NCBI GenBank assembly: GCA_911728455.2
Contig: OU452222.1
Coordinates: 25,844,923 to 25,908,922 of the forward strand
DNA from: Marthasterias glacialis
Taxonomy: Eukaryota > Echinodermata > Asteroidea > Forcipulatida > Asteriidae
DNA length: 64,000 nt
Reading direction: 5' to 3'
The notes under the pieces are model-generated. The model was not told where the DNA came from. It did no database searches and was given only the letters and a program-made list of their open reading frames with translations. Below, one piece after another: positions 43,760 to 56,199 of this stretch. Positions within the stretch are counted from its first letter, which is position 1, and each line of letters starts with the position of its first letter. A program made the position numbers and the translations under genes.

Positions 43760-44040
43760 TTTGCAAGTGTGGTCGAAGCACGCTGAATTGAAACCAGGTC
43801 CTCGGAATGTTTTTTATTTGATGTTTATGTTTGGTTTGAAAAGCTCAACTGGAGCATTTAAAATGGTTTTATGTTATGTTTTTTGGGGGTGAATTTGATC
43901 TTTCGTAAAAAAATACAATAATAAATAAATATAATTTTACTGTTTTTTGTATCGGCCGTAATTCCAGTAGATCAGCCCGTAATTCCCGCTTAGCTGTCCT
44001 ATTCGCTACTTTATGCATGGGGAGAATCCTGATGAATACT
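43760..44040 (+). repeat. Repeat family M, copy 1
   Basis: GTCCTCGGAATGTTTTTT, TTTGGTTTGAAAAGCTC, CGGCC(C)GTAATTC and GCATGGGGAGAATCCTG recur in order at 53212-53500. Confidence 0.7.
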
Positions 44041-44261
44041 GCTCAAAAATTGATCACGGAGTTGGAGCCCAAACCTAGGTTTAGAAAAGACCCTAAGTAG
44101 GAGCAGGCCCCAATATTTTTAAAGAGCAGCTTAAGCGGAAAATATTGCTTAACAAATTCTTTTCTGCTGAGCAGAAGTTAGAAGGAGACCAGGCACAAAA
44201 GCACATGGTACTTTGGCTGGTAACCTACATGTATTTCTGTTAAAGCAGCGTCTATACTTTG

Positions 44262-44440
44262 TTATTTTTGTTTTACCCATACACTGATGTGTGTTAAGCA
44301 CTGTACATACTCAGTACTTTCCCCGAGTCCTGTGAAAAAAAAATGCACAGTCACAATGGGATAGGAATTGAACCCACTACCATTCTACAGCAGTTGTCTT
44401 ATGACTAGATCACCAAGCTTGCCTGGTAGCTTGAGGCGGT
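44262..44440 (-). mobile_element. tRNA-derived SINE (family B), copy 2
   Basis: Minus strand: TTGGTGATCTAGTCATAAG, GTGGGTTCAATTCCTATCCC, ACACATCAGTGTATGGG. The adjacent repeat at 44436-44518 also occurs at 20374-20455. Confidence 0.65.
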
Positions 44441-45354
44441 TCAAATCTTCTATTTTAGCAGCAGGTACCGCACCGATTTAATAGATGTTTAATTTGCATC
44501 AGGGATGAAGAATGCAATGTGTGGGTTTTTATACTTTTGTTTTAACAGTTGTATTTTTCTAACTTTGTGCAGCTCTGTGGAATTGAGCCCTGTTTACCAG
44601 CCAAAGTATCATGTGCCGTATTGAAGTTGATTGTGACTAGCAAATAAATATGTTTAGCGATATTTTCTTGCTTAAAAAGAGAAACTTATAGAACAGTAGT
44701 CTAGTTTGCCAAATGATTTGATAATGTGGCACACATACAGACAAGATCCAATGAGAAAGGATCCCACTTCGTTAATTGTGTGAAATTACCTGAGGTCATA
44801 CACGGTGACAAAACTTTTTGACATTTTGGCCACAAACCAAAACAAATAATCATTATTCACAAGAGCGTGTGCCGAATCATTTTTGTTTTTTGTACAGTCC
44901 ACAGTCCCCAGACAAAACAAAAATACCCCATTAATGCCAGAGTCTCCCCTTGCACATAATTGTTGCCTGGTGTTCCCTTTCTTCTGCCCAAGTTATTGAT
45001 AGCGGAATTTTGTTTATGTCGAGAAAATCGGATTTCTTGGGGAGCATTTCTGTTGGCGGCAGTGGTTGGCATTTTTAGGGTTGAATGATATTGTTCATCA
45101 TAGAGTGTCAGAAGTGAGACCTGATTGATTTCATGTCACCCTTCATTGCCCCAAAATTTCTAGAGTTTTGTTTGGGAGTTGGGAACTAAAACAAATTTGA
45201 CATTGTAGAGTTGTAAAATCGGCTGTAAAAACAATTGCCAAATAGGTTCATGAAAGATGATAAAAAGAACTGTTTCGGTTATTTTCCTCTTCATTGCCCA
45301 TGAGTTGTGTTTTTGTTTTGTTTTGTATTTTTGGGGTTGGGGGAGGCACTGTGA

Positions 45355-45410
45355 TTGTGAAAGATTTTTTTTTTTATTTTTTTATTTTTTTTTTTGAGGG
45401 GGGGGGGGGA
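45355..45410 (+). repeat. T-rich tract with G run
   Basis: Poly-T stretches followed by a run of G; low-complexity sequence. Confidence 0.85.
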
Positions 45411-45604
45411 GAATTGCAGAGTTCTCCCTTAACAGTGGTCCGCCAGCCAAATGCCAGTTGAAATAAATTATCTGAGGACCAGTCAGAATTCTCTCCAAGT
45501 GGTCTGGCTGGATAGTTCATTGCTTCCTAAATGCCTCATGTAATTCACTGCATTGTACAGATACAATTTAACTCAAGTCCTGTAGATAAAAACTACAGTG
45601 TTCA

Positions 45605-45760
45605 TCCCTGATGCATGCTTCACGGAGGCAATCATTGCCCCCATGCCCCTGGCCATTGCCTCGGTGGCCCTTAGAGATTGTCTCGAACAAATCTTTGAAC
45701 AATGGTCACAACTGCCTTGCCCTTGGAAGAACAAAGTTTCACGCCTGTATGTTCAAAGGA
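45605..45760 (-). repeat. Repeat family E copy
   Basis: CACGGAGGCAATCATTGCC and GGCCATTGCCTCGGTGGCCC are the complement of the plus-strand copies. Confidence 0.6.
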
Positions 45761-46267
45761 CACCATTATAGATGTGGACCAATTTATGGTGCTAGGGGAC
45801 TTGTGATTGGTCCTGCTGGATAAACATTTAAAAAGTTAGGGGAAAACCCGGAAAACCTTGTCATATTGGAGATCCACATGAGTTCTGATAAAGAACTTTT
45901 TACATTTTTTTTTCACCCCTTAGTACCCCAGACTTAAATCTCTTTTTTTTTATTTTTATTCTTTCTCTCTTTTTAGTTTTTGTTTGTTTTTGTTTTTGTT
46001 TTTTGAGGGGGGTCATTTAGTTACTATAGACCTTATGCACATGACATCATTTGAGTAGGGCGCCCTCGGCTAGACGTCAGAAGAAGGTAGCTCAGTGGCC
46101 GATCCTGTGCGCAACGCGTACATAGCTTTGCTTTTTCCATTGCTTCGTCATAGTGTTACCACTAAGATGGAAGACACATTTATATTTAACAGTTCTTTGG
46201 GCTCGGAATTAAAAAAAAATTAAAAATAAATAAATGCAAAACATCGTTAATGGCCTCCTGTTTCAAC

Positions 46268-46345
46268 CCTAGCAGAGTCTTTCTCAAAGGCTAAAAGGTC
46301 CTTGTGGTTGGTAAGCAGTTTGCAACAGCTAATTTTATTTGTCCA
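46268..46345 (+). repeat. Repeat family O, copy 2
   Basis: CCCTAGCAGAGTCTTTCTC and GGTAAGCAGTTTGCAACAGC; shorter than the 15430 copy. Confidence 0.6.
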
Positions 46346-46365
46346 TAAAAAAAAGAAAGAATAAT

Positions 46366-46530
46366 TTTAAGTGCTTAGTACGTCCCATGCCAAAATCAGG
46401 CACTTCCTGGAAATAGAGAAATGGCAACCGAAACATCAGCCTCGATGTCAATGTGATGTGATGACTTAAACATTCTGTACGTTGAGAAATACTTATAGGC
46501 CCTAAATGCCATATCAGGTATGGAATTACA
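46366..46530. repeat. Repeat family N, copy 1
   Basis: CAGGCACTTCCTGGAAATAG, CGAAACATCAG and GTGACTTAAACATT-like words recur at 58493-58735. Confidence 0.5.
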
Positions 46531-48174
46531 TGGAGGCCATGGCCCCTGTTGCCCCCTGGTCTTGGCCTTGGTGCCCCTTCAAAAGTTTCCCATAGACTGT
46601 CAAGATTTCCCAATTAGAAGTGCCCTTCGCAAAATGAAAACAGCTTTGCCCTCTCAAAGATGAAAATTCCAGGCATGATCACGCACTGTATTCACGTAAA
46701 TTATCTAGTTACAGAAAATGATTTTATTCAGCAAATGTATCTCTGCTTAACAGCCTTACCAAGCTGACAGCTGAATTCATCCTGAAATGGTGTAAGCTTT
46801 TTTATAAAGCTCTCCAATTATAACACCAATCCTCCTTTTTTAATTTGCGTTGAAGAGCTACCTGAATGGGTCGGGATTGATACTACATGTTATTACTATA
46901 TAGCAGGGGGTCTGTAGGAGTTGCTGTTAAAGCTAGTCAATGTAACCAACACCAGTGCACACATGGCCAGATTTGGTTCATTTGCACAAACCACTCAATC
47001 ATAATTTACCTGGATACCCGAAACCTCCCAAAAAGAACACTAACAATCACTAAGCATCTTTGGTCCCCCCCCCCCCACAAACTGAATGAAGACGAGAGGA
47101 GAAAAAAGAAAACTAACAACAAAAAATCGCTCGGAATATCGGCCACTCTCCTTGTCTAAATTTGCACAATTGTATTGCGTTCCCGTGTAATGACAAGACC
47201 GGGTCTGCATTCATTGGCCCCATTTTCTCGGATTGCCACAACAAGAAAATGATACTGAGCCATTTGCATAGTTACCCTCAATCCTCTAAAAGCAATTTTG
47301 GGAGTTATGCCAGAGCTTCGTGCTGCGGAACTTTCCCCCCCTAGTTCCTTGTGCCGGATCATTTATCAAGACGTATTATGTCACACAATTATTTTAAACT
47401 AAATTTCTCAGTGTAAACATTTCTGGGGGCTGTGTGACAGGGACCATTGTGTGTGATAGCCCATGCGTGCATCATGTTTTTCCAAGACCAAGACAGGCAG
47501 GTATTATTTTATTATTTTGTTTTCACCCACTGTCGGGTTTGATATTACCCCCCCCCCCCTAAAAAAACCCTGTATATTTTCTTATTGTGTAAAGTAAGAC
47601 TTCACAAATGTGAGGAACAAGTAATCTATTAAGGGGAGGCAAACCACAATGTTGTCTGTCCTTCAGAGGTATTAAATGACCCGAAGAAAGTAGTTTAATT
47701 GTTTCTTTCTTAAAGTAAAGTTTCAATAGATTACAATGATTAACAACATTATTAACTCGCACAACCCCTCTCTTCAACCCCCCCTCCCCCAGGGGGGAAA
47801 AAGGGTTAAAAATTCAAACTTGCACCTCACCTGTAGATGGCCAACTTTGCTAGGTTATTCACAAGTATCAAGTTCTACATGTTGGCCAGGTGGGAAAGAT
47901 TGACAAACAACTTTTACGTTACGATACCGCGGAGGGACGAATACAAACAGTTTGTCGGAGCAAACCATTGCAGAATTTAAATTTAACCGCGATAACATCC
48001 CCCATCAATTCTGATATTTGCTTTAGTTCGGTTAGCAGATTTAAGAAATGTCTAATTACACTTATTACTATTCAAAGATAAAAAAATGGCTAATTTGAGC
48101 TTTAATAAACTCCAAATTGGAAATCTTCAGAGTTGGACTTGTGTTTATAGCAGTCTTGTCACATCTCAGGAAAT

Positions 48175-48340
48175 TGCAGGCCTTCTACTTCATTCTTCTA
48201 AGGGCAAGGTATTTTCTCCTAAGCAAAGGACATCTGTATGAGGAAATTGTAAATTTCTAATGGCACATTTCAAGGGGCACTGAGACAATTACCAAGTGCG
48301 TGCAGGCAATTGCCTCCGTAGAGTATCAGGCCTTCATTGT
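48175..48340 (+). repeat. Repeat family E copy
   Basis: CTACTTCATTCTTCTAAGGG, ATGAGGAAATTGTAAATTTC and CAGGCAATTGCCTCCG. Confidence 0.65.
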
Positions 48341-48668
48341 CTGCTAAAACAAAACAAAAAACAAGATTTATTCTGAGCTTCGAACAAATCCCAAACGTGA
48401 CTTACATTGTACATCTAAAATGCCTACCCCCTCCCCCTTATGATTTTCTGGATCCAGGTTCATGTTTGTACATCGTGAAATCCCATTTTATTTTGCTAGT
48501 GGTTCTTCCCTCAACGAGCATTGCTGATTGGTTTAAAATCATAAATGTATTTGTGATATGGGACAGACTGATTGTACAAATCAAAAATTTCAATTTAAAA
48601 AACAATAAAGTAAAAAGACTTGTGTTGGATTCAGCTACTTACATGTACATGTATGTTTATTCAGTGAG

Positions 48669-48920
48669 TTATTGATGGTCTCTTTGGGGTGTATTGATGG
48701 CCTTTTTTTGGTGTATTGATGGTCTTTTTGGGGTGTATTGATGGTCTTTTTGGGGTGTATTGATGGTCTTTTTTGGGTGTATTGATGGTCTTTTTGGGGC
48801 GTATTGATGGTCTTTTTGGGGTGTATTGATGGTCTTTTTGGGGTGTATTGATGGTCTTTTTGGGGTGTATTGATGGTCTTTTGGGGGTGTATTTATGGTC
48901 TTTTTGGGTTGTATTGATGA
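48669..48920. repeat. 22-bp minisatellite, array 1
   Basis: About eleven units of TTGATGGTCTTTTTGGGGTG-type sequence, period 22. On the minus strand, 22 bp in three frames yields a 22-residue repeat and hence spurious long open frames. Confidence 0.93.
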
Positions 48921-49088
48921 GTAGGCACACACACCGCTGTGGGGATATTTATACAATGGAACAAAGGTCCCCACAACGTTTTTCTTTGTCAAACCATGTC
49001 CCCACAAGGTAATTCAATAGAAAAGGTAATAATAGAACAAAAATAGGAAGTCACCACAACTCGGTGTTAAAAAGAAGGCGTGTTTTTG

Positions 49089-49488
49089 GGGGTGTATTGA
49101 TGGTCTTTTTTGGGTGTATCGATGGTCTTTTTGGGGCGTATTGATGGTCTTTTTGGGGGTGTATTGATGGCCTTTTGGGGGTGTATTGATGGTCTTTTTG
49201 GGGCGTATTGATGGTCTTTTTGGGGTGTATTGATGGCCTTTTTGGGGTGTATTGATGGTCTTTTTGGGGTGTATTGATGGTCTTTTTAGGGCGTATTGAT
49301 AGTCTTTTTGGGGTGTACTGATGGTCTTTTTGGGGGTGTATTGATAGTCTTTTGGGGGTGTATTGATGGTCTTTTTTGGGTGTATCGATGGTCTTTTTGG
49401 GGCGTATTGATGGTCTTTTTGGGGCGTATTGATGGTCTTTTTGGGGGTGTATTGATAGTCTTTTGGGGGTGTATTGATGGTCTTTTTA
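49089..49488. repeat. 22-bp minisatellite, array 2
   Basis: About eighteen units of the same repeat, separated from array 1 by about 170 bp of non-repeat DNA. The 184-codon minus-strand open frame across it is a product of the repeat. Confidence 0.93.
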
Positions 49489-50195
49489 TGCTGGTATATA
49501 TTCCAAGGCAAACAAGGGTTAAAAACAAAAACAACCCATGGACACATATACTGTACTCCCAGTTGCATTATTCAGTGGATTATCATCCTGTGTATTTTGT
49601 GTGTGTATAGTTTCGCTTTGAACCAACTACACAGGGGCCTCCGGTCGGTAACATGTCTTGTTGATGCTGTTAAATGTACCTCAGTGCTTGTTCCAGATGA
49701 TTTCTCCCCGCATCGGTCAGCTATTAATCTGCGGGTGTTAACATCAACAATCATCTAGGCCAAGTCGCTTACAATACAAGAACCATTTTAATATACTGTA
49801 ATTTTGTCACTGAGTTGGTTTATTGGAAGGGATTACCTTCCGCGGTGTGCACGTAGTTTGTTCGCATGAGCGTGGAAAAGAAGGGGGGGAAGAAAAAAAA
49901 CACACTATTTCCAGAAAAACATTGCAAATGATTTTTTTAATTTGAAAGGACGTCGACGGTAAAATATAATTATGAGTGCATATTTCACTGTGGCTTACAT
50001 TCTGCTTGTTAAAAGGTGGAGTAATGAATCTGTCGTGGCGAACTCTCTTGACAGTCAATAACCCTACCCCCGTCCCCCCCTGTTTTCCCCCACCCCTTAG
50101 CCCTGCCTCTCTCAGGGCATTGTATGGTTTGGTTTATTGATTGTTAGTGTTCAAGAGATACAGTCCATGCTAGATAATTGTCATAAAGTGATAAT

Positions 50196-50475
50196 GTCAG
50201 GGTTCTGCGAGGGGGCGCAGTGGTACCTTTCCTCACCTTCCACCTCTAGGACCCCGGTTCGAATCCTGTCGGGAGAACTATGTGGACTGGGTTTTTCAGT
50301 CCCTACCGGATTGCCTGGGTTTCCCCTGGAATATTTCTCTAGAGTTTTCCTCCCACATCTAAAACCGAAACTTCCTTCCTCATCTTCTCTCCAAGGGGTT
50401 CTTGGCGAGTATAGTGATTAAGTTCGCTTTTCTGAGAATCCTTGGCTTCACAACCAGAATTAATAAATGAAATGA
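50196..50475 (+). mobile_element. tRNA-derived SINE (family C), copy 2
   Basis: GGGGCGCAGTGGTACC, ACCCCGGTTCGAATCCTGTC (B box), TGGACTGGGTTTTTCAGTCC, and a CTTGGCTTCACAACCAG tail. Confidence 0.75.
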
Positions 50476-50756
50476 ACGGAAAATGAATTATTCAAATGTG
50501 ACATTGCAACATACACCTACGGCAATATAAGAAGAAATAAACACCAAGCAAATCATGGGAATTGCCCCCTTCGCTCCTCCCCCCTCACCCCTCCCCTTTC
50601 CCTCCCCTCCCCCTCCCGAATTTGGTTAAGAATGTTTATTCCTACCATGATGATGTTATCACAAGCCCTGATGTTTTCCTTGTGTGCTTCTATTCCAAGA
50701 ACGCTGTTTCCTGAGCCTCCTCCCAACTTCCTTTGCCTTCCCTTTTCCCTTTTCAA

Positions 50757-51430
50757 GAATATCCCAGTCCTAAACCCTTAATCATCCTATTTTATTACCA
50801 GCCCCCTCCCATAACCTTGAATTTTCCAGTCCCAAACCCTTAATCACCCTATTTTATTACCAGCCCCTCCCATAACCTTGAATATCCCAGTCCCAAACCC
50901 TTAATCACCCTATTTTATTACCAGCCCCCTCCCATAACCTTGAATATCCCAGTCCCAAACCCTTAATCACCCTATTTTATTACCATCCCCCTCCCATAAC
51001 CTTGAATATCCCAGTCCCAAACCCTTAATCACACTATTTTATTACCAGCCCCCTCCCATAACCTTGAATATCCCAGTCCCAAACCCTTAATCATCCTATT
51101 TTATTACCATCCCCTCCCATAACCTTGAATATCCCAGTCCCAAACCCTTAATCACACTATTTTATTACCAGCCCCCTCCCATAACCTTGAATTTTCCAGT
51201 CCCAAACCCTTAATCACCCTATTTTATTACCAGCCCCCTCCCATAACCTTGAATATCCCAGTCCCAAACCCTTAATCACACTATTTTATTACCAGCCCCC
51301 TCCCATAACCTTGAATTTTCCAGTCCCAAACCCTTAATCACCCTATTTTATTACCATCCCCTCCCATAACCTTGAATATCCCAGTCCCAAACCCTTAAAC
51401 ACCCTATTTTATTACCATCCCCCTCCCAAA
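50757..51430. repeat. 62-bp minisatellite, about 11 copies
   Basis: Unit contains CCCAGTCCCAAACCCTTAAT, CACCCTATTTTATTACCA and CCCTCCCATAACCTTGAA. Variants: ATATCCC versus TTTTCC, ATCACCC/ACACT/ATCATCC, and one-base C-run differences. Confidence 0.95.
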
Positions 51431-51949
51431 ACCTTTCCCCTATTTTTGTTCTATTGCCAGTTCTCTGTTCCTCTTTCAAATCATTCCCCATGCTAAACAT
51501 TCCTCCCCTATTCAAGACTATACCTCAACCCCATTTCCCGTTTCCCAAACACACAATTATCACCGTCCATTCTTATCTTTTCCTCCCCGCTTCACCATTA
51601 CAACCCCCCCCCCCTCACCCACTCCTTACCAAACCCCCAAACTGTTTCCATATCAATCTAAGACTTCTGAATATGCAAACAAATATGGGCTGATTGTAGC
51701 AGTAAATACTTGGCAGTTGATAAATCATGAAAGTTTAATATCGTAGCTCTAAGATGACAGTCATACCATGAGGGTTGGCACTTTATTGCAACCCGCCCGA
51801 GCTGGGACATTCAGCATGATTTCCCTGGGGTGGAAAGTATGAAATATTCACAGATTATAAACATGTATGCGTATTTTAGGGCAGATAGAAAACATATTCA
51901 TGTTGATAATTATCTTTTAGAAATGCCACATATTTTTTCTTTTCTGCTT

Positions 51950-51971
51950 TTTTTTTTTTTTTTTTTTTTTG
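51950..51971 (+). repeat. Poly(T) tract
   Basis: Unbroken T run. Confidence 0.85.
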
Positions 51972-52444
51972 TCTTCAGTGCGTCAGATTGCAGACTCATA
52001 AATCTCTATATCTATGAATCTGAAATGTCAGGTCCTTTGTGTGTGCAGGAGTAAAAGAAAGAAGGAAAAAAAATTGTCTCCATCTCCCAACGATTTTGCC
52101 CCGGGTCAAAATCAATAGTTAATTTATTCAATTGAATTTAGGCTGCATTTTGTATGTTTTAAATTCATTGGTGCTATATGAAAGAGATTGGGGGGAGCAA
52201 AATTGGAAAAAGTAACTGACCAGACAAACATTTTCCATTGGGTGTTTAAAGGGTCAGTAGAGGGCGCTGTCGGGCCATGCCTGTAGGCTATATTTAGTTG
52301 TCACATCGAAAGATATCATTAAGGGAAGAGTATAATTTTGTTAAAGTGACTTTAAATTTGAACCATTAAAGGTGCTGTGCAAACGAGAGTTCACTTTACA
52401 ATTTTTTGTTTCATCTATGGATTTCTGAGATGTTTTCTCCTTCT

Positions 52445-52590
52445 AGGTGGCAGCAGGCTGGAAAAGTGTCCATTAATTTCGTAGTCCTGAGCATGCCCAT
52501 ATTTTTGAGAACAATTTTGCTACCTGGAATCTTTTTTGAGACAATTCCTGCTGCTTTACATGTAGGTAGCAGCAGACAGGCTGAACAAAA
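52445..52590. repeat. Diverged relative of inverted-repeat element K
   Basis: AGGTGGCAGCAGGCTGG at the left and GTAGGTAGCAGCAGACAGG at the right. Confidence 0.4.
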
Positions 52591-53211
52591 ATGTCAATTT
52601 TTTGTTTTGTTTTTTTTTGGGGGGGGGACTTTGCGCAGCCTGAAACAAAATGCTTCAACCGCAAAGCAGGGCTCTGAATCTTGACATTTAAGATCTCTTC
52701 CGCAACCCACCTGTGAACCTGATTTCTCTCTTTCAGAAAAATTTGCGTTGAGATTTTTGTTAGAGGAAATTGGGACAGAGTACTCTTTCCTAGATTGGAA
52801 CAGGAAATTATTTCACTTTTCTCTAAAATGACATCACCTCAGTCTAAAATTATTTCTTGAGGAAGATTGATAACATCGTCAGCTTTACATTAAGATAAAG
52901 TACGGCAATCAGAAGGGTGATTCAGTGGAAGAGAACTTGTCAGATTTTAAAGTGGAACTTAGTCGTTATTTAGGACTAGAGTTTCGTTTTTGAAACGGGG
53001 AGGGTCGTTTTCAATTTTGCGGGAGTAGTTTGAGGTAACTCCAAGGCCAACACCAGGGCATTAATGATCATGGTCGGCCTCAGTGGCATTTCTTATAATT
53101 ACTGGATTTTGGAAATGTGGAATGTACTGATGTAAAGGAATTTCAGGTAGCTTTTACAGGGCTCTGCGCAGGATTTTATTGAACTGAAGGCCTTCTTGGA
53201 CATAAACTTCT

Positions 53212-53500
53212 GCAAGTGTAGCCGAAGCTTGCTGAATAGAAACTAAGTCCTCGGAATGTTTTTTTTTTTATATTTATGTTTGGTTTGAAAAGCTCTACTG
53301 TGCAATCTGGAGCATTTAAATTGATTTTATGTAATGACTTTTTGTGAATTTGATCTTTAAAAAAAATAATGTTTGATTGATTTATTTATTATTATTATTA
53401 TTTTTTGGTGTGCGTATTGGCTGTAGTTTCTGCGTATCGGCCCGTAATTCGCACGTATCGGCGCAATGAGCTAGCTTGTGCATGGGGAGAATCCTGCTTT
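53212..53500 (+). repeat. Repeat family M, copy 2
   Basis: Colinear with 43760-44040; CGTATCGGCCCGTAATTCGC is better kept here. Confidence 0.7.
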
Positions 53501-53629
53501 AATTAATGATTGTTGTTAATTTGCTTATAATGCCCTAAACCTTAAGTACTGGGACTTCTAACTTATCTGCGTTCACGTCACAGGCAAGTTTTATCTTATG
53601 ACGCTGGCACTTCATATAGTTGCGTCAGT

Positions 53630-53669
53630 TGACCCAATTCACCTGACGTCATCATCACAATAATCTTGG
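53630..53669. repeat. 40-bp repeat, inverted partner of 29627-29666
   Basis: TGACCCAATTC through CCTGACGTCATCATC to AATCTTGG, the exact complement of the other copy. Confidence 0.85.
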
Positions 53670-54149
53670 AACAGGGGAAATTTTTTTTCCAATTCAAAAT
53701 TGGGGCTGTCAATTTTTGGCACTTGCTTGTCGCGGGAACTAGCCTGAAATGCCCCTCGTCAAAACAACTTCAGTGAGTCAGTGCTGCACCCACCCTTTAA
53801 AGACAAAGTGATTGGTAATTTTTTTCAAAAAGATTTTTTTTTTATTGAGTCTGAGAGCTCTCTGATTAAAAAGTTCATAGCAGTGCCAATCTTCCAGCTG
53901 TTCGAAATACTGTCAAGGTCGAGAAAAAGTGTTTGAAGACCCTGAAAATAACCTTTCTTTGTCAGACATAAGCCAGATTTGAACAAAATTTGCACACAAT
54001 TCATGCACTCACGTTTGTGTTTGTCTATTTGTATGTTTGTTTGTTTGTTTTGTTTTTTTGTTTTGGGGATGGGAGGTTTTCACCTAAATGTGACCACCGA
54101 ACTTGATGAGATTTTTGCAGGTTGGATACTTTTTTTAAACTGGAGGATG

Positions 54150-54362
54150 GGAAATCAAACTCTTCCAAATGTTGGCCTAGTGGTTTCTTCCCTGCCTTTC
54201 ATCTCTGTGGATCCCAGTTTATAATCCTTCCATAGAACCGAACATGCACGTAATTTGGGTTTTCCAGCCTACACCTGGTTGCATGGGTTTCCCCCCAGTT
54301 TGGGTTTTCCCTCCTCAGTCTGAAACTGTAGATTTCTGCAACATCTCTCCGCGGGTTTCTTG
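54150..54362 (+). mobile_element. SINE family C, diverged copy 3
   Basis: GGCCTAGTGGTTTCTTCCCTG, CATCTCTGTGGATCCC, GGGTTTTCCAGCC and CATGGGTTTCCCCCC match the other copies; the B box is decayed. Confidence 0.6.
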
Positions 54363-54490
54363 GGCAGTGTCCAAATGAATGGCTTCAAGCAGTGGCTATG
54401 GCTGGATCACTGAAAAGTCCTAATTCTCAATGTTGCCACTGCAGCCACCAGCCATAGCCGTAGCCAAAGGCACTTGATTCGGACACAGCC
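54363..54490. mobile_element. MITE family H, copy 2
   Basis: GGCAGTGTCCAAATGAATGG to CGGACACAGCC; interior CAGTGGCTATGGCTGG and CCATAGCCGTAGCC. Confidence 0.65.
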
Positions 54491-54493
54491 TTA

Positions 54494-54631
54494 GGCTGTA
54501 TCTGAATTGGCTGCTAATGGCTACTGCTACGTCTGTTGCTAAGGGTGTTGCTAAGGACATCCTATATTTCAACGCTTGATGATGTGGCAATCAGCCGTAG
54601 CCATAGCCAAAGCCGCAAAATCGGACATGGC
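54494..54631. mobile_element. MITE family H, copy 3 (adjacent)
   Basis: GGCTGTATCTGAATTGGCTG to ATCGGACATGGC, three bases after copy 2. The interior is a distinct subtype (TTGCTAAGGACATCC) that is closer to copy 1. Confidence 0.65.
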
Positions 54632-55016
54632 ATTGGAGCCTATAGGTTACAGTACAAAGAGCTTTTTGAGGGTTCTGTTATTTCCTTACCAAAAAGTTAC
54701 AACAATAGTAATAGCGATAATTAACTTCCAGCACGCGTCAAACCTCGACCCTAATTGGATTGAAACAGCCGTGAAATATATATCCATACGCCACGGTTGC
54801 CAACTCATTTCTCACGGTGTTTGAGTGTACATTTGCGCGCTCGAGCAAGACTCATAATTTCAAATTTTGCATGTCTTTTGTCTTATCACCTGCATACTCG
54901 TGGAAAACAGGAAAATATAGCGTGTCCGCGTCCCATATCCTTGGGACGTAGAAGCGCTACATTTTCCCAGGTCCCACTCCCGCTTGTGTGACATCTAATA
55001 TCAAATAATAATCAAA

Positions 55017-55188
55017 CACTGCTAAACAATGGTATTCTTGAAATAAGAAAAAAATCTTATTTCATGAAAACAAATCTTGTGTCACCGCCTAGAAAACATT
55101 TCTATTGAGATTTTTGGGAGTAACACAAGAAAACTTTTTTTGAAATGAGATTTTTTCTTATTTTTCAAGAATACTATTTTTAGCAGTG
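55017..55188. mobile_element. Inverted-repeat element L, copy 1
   Basis: CACTGCTAAACAATGGTATT at the left and CAAGAATACTATTTTTAGCAGTG-type complement at the right. Confidence 0.65.
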
Positions 55189-55195
55189 AAACCAT

Positions 55196-55356
55196 GTACA
55201 CTGCCAAAAGGGGTATTCTTAAAATAAGAAAAATTTTGATTCTGTGTCACTCCCCAAAATCTTAATCGGAAAATTGTCTTAGGAGTGACCCAAACACATT
55301 TTTCTTGAAAAAAGATTTTGTTTCTAATTTCAAGAATACCATTTGAACCTGTGTAC
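55196..55356. mobile_element. Inverted-repeat element L, copy 2
   Basis: GTACACTGCCAAAAGGGGTA at the left, CAAGAATACCATTTGAACC then TGTGTAC at the right. Lies 7 bp from copy 1. Confidence 0.6.
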
Positions 55357-56199
55357 TTTCCCTTTAATGTACTCCAAGATGAAAATCCTCCCATATGGAT
55401 TGATTGAATCACTAATTCCATACCCCTATCTTTCAGAAGTGTCTTCAAGGACACCTTCTCTCTACATGTCACCAATTATGCATGATGAATGACACAATGA
55501 TATACATTTTGTCTACATGAAAACCCTCTCATGGGAAAGGGGGGGTTGACCAATGGTCTTGGGTGGTCTACACAAGGTCACAATCAAAGTTTCAATTTAT
55601 GGACGTGCCAGTTTATTTGTTAGGTTCAGAGCGTCCAGCGCGAGGCTGTCATATTTTATTTTTATATTCATTTGAAGGTCACACGTTACTCATTTTCCAA
55701 TTTGACTTTCCATTTTAAAGATGTGAAACAGATTTGCTAACTTCCTATTAATATTTATCAAGTTGTTCGTGCAAACTGTACTGCTTGTGTTCAAGCAGTA
55801 GATGATGATGATTATTCTTCTGTTGAACTAAAAACATTTTTTTTTTCAAGAGAGCCGTTCATGCAATTGTGAAGAAAATTTAAGCAATGCAAGTTTTCAA
55901 CAGAGCAACTTTTGTACAGTTTCCCTATAGATGTGGGAAACAAATTTCTTCAAAGCCAGACACGCGAATAGAAATGTTTATGACAGGGCAGAGGGATTTC
56001 AAGATTACGCACCCCTTTCTTGACAGGGCTTGAAATATGAACTGGACCACTGGCCAGAGTCCAGTCGTTTAAGCACTTGACCGTTAGCCCCAAAACAACA
56101 AAAAGAAATCCTGCAGTACTTTTGAAGACTTACTTACATTCACTTTTCAATTCCCAACTGTTACTTCCTTTCAAAAGTTCACCCCAAAATTGAATTAAA

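Noticed and set aside
49014..49568. 184-codon minus-strand open frame with TINTPQKDHQY repeats
   Set aside because: It is generated by the 22-bp minisatellite; the same peptide appears in shifted frames and in the other array.
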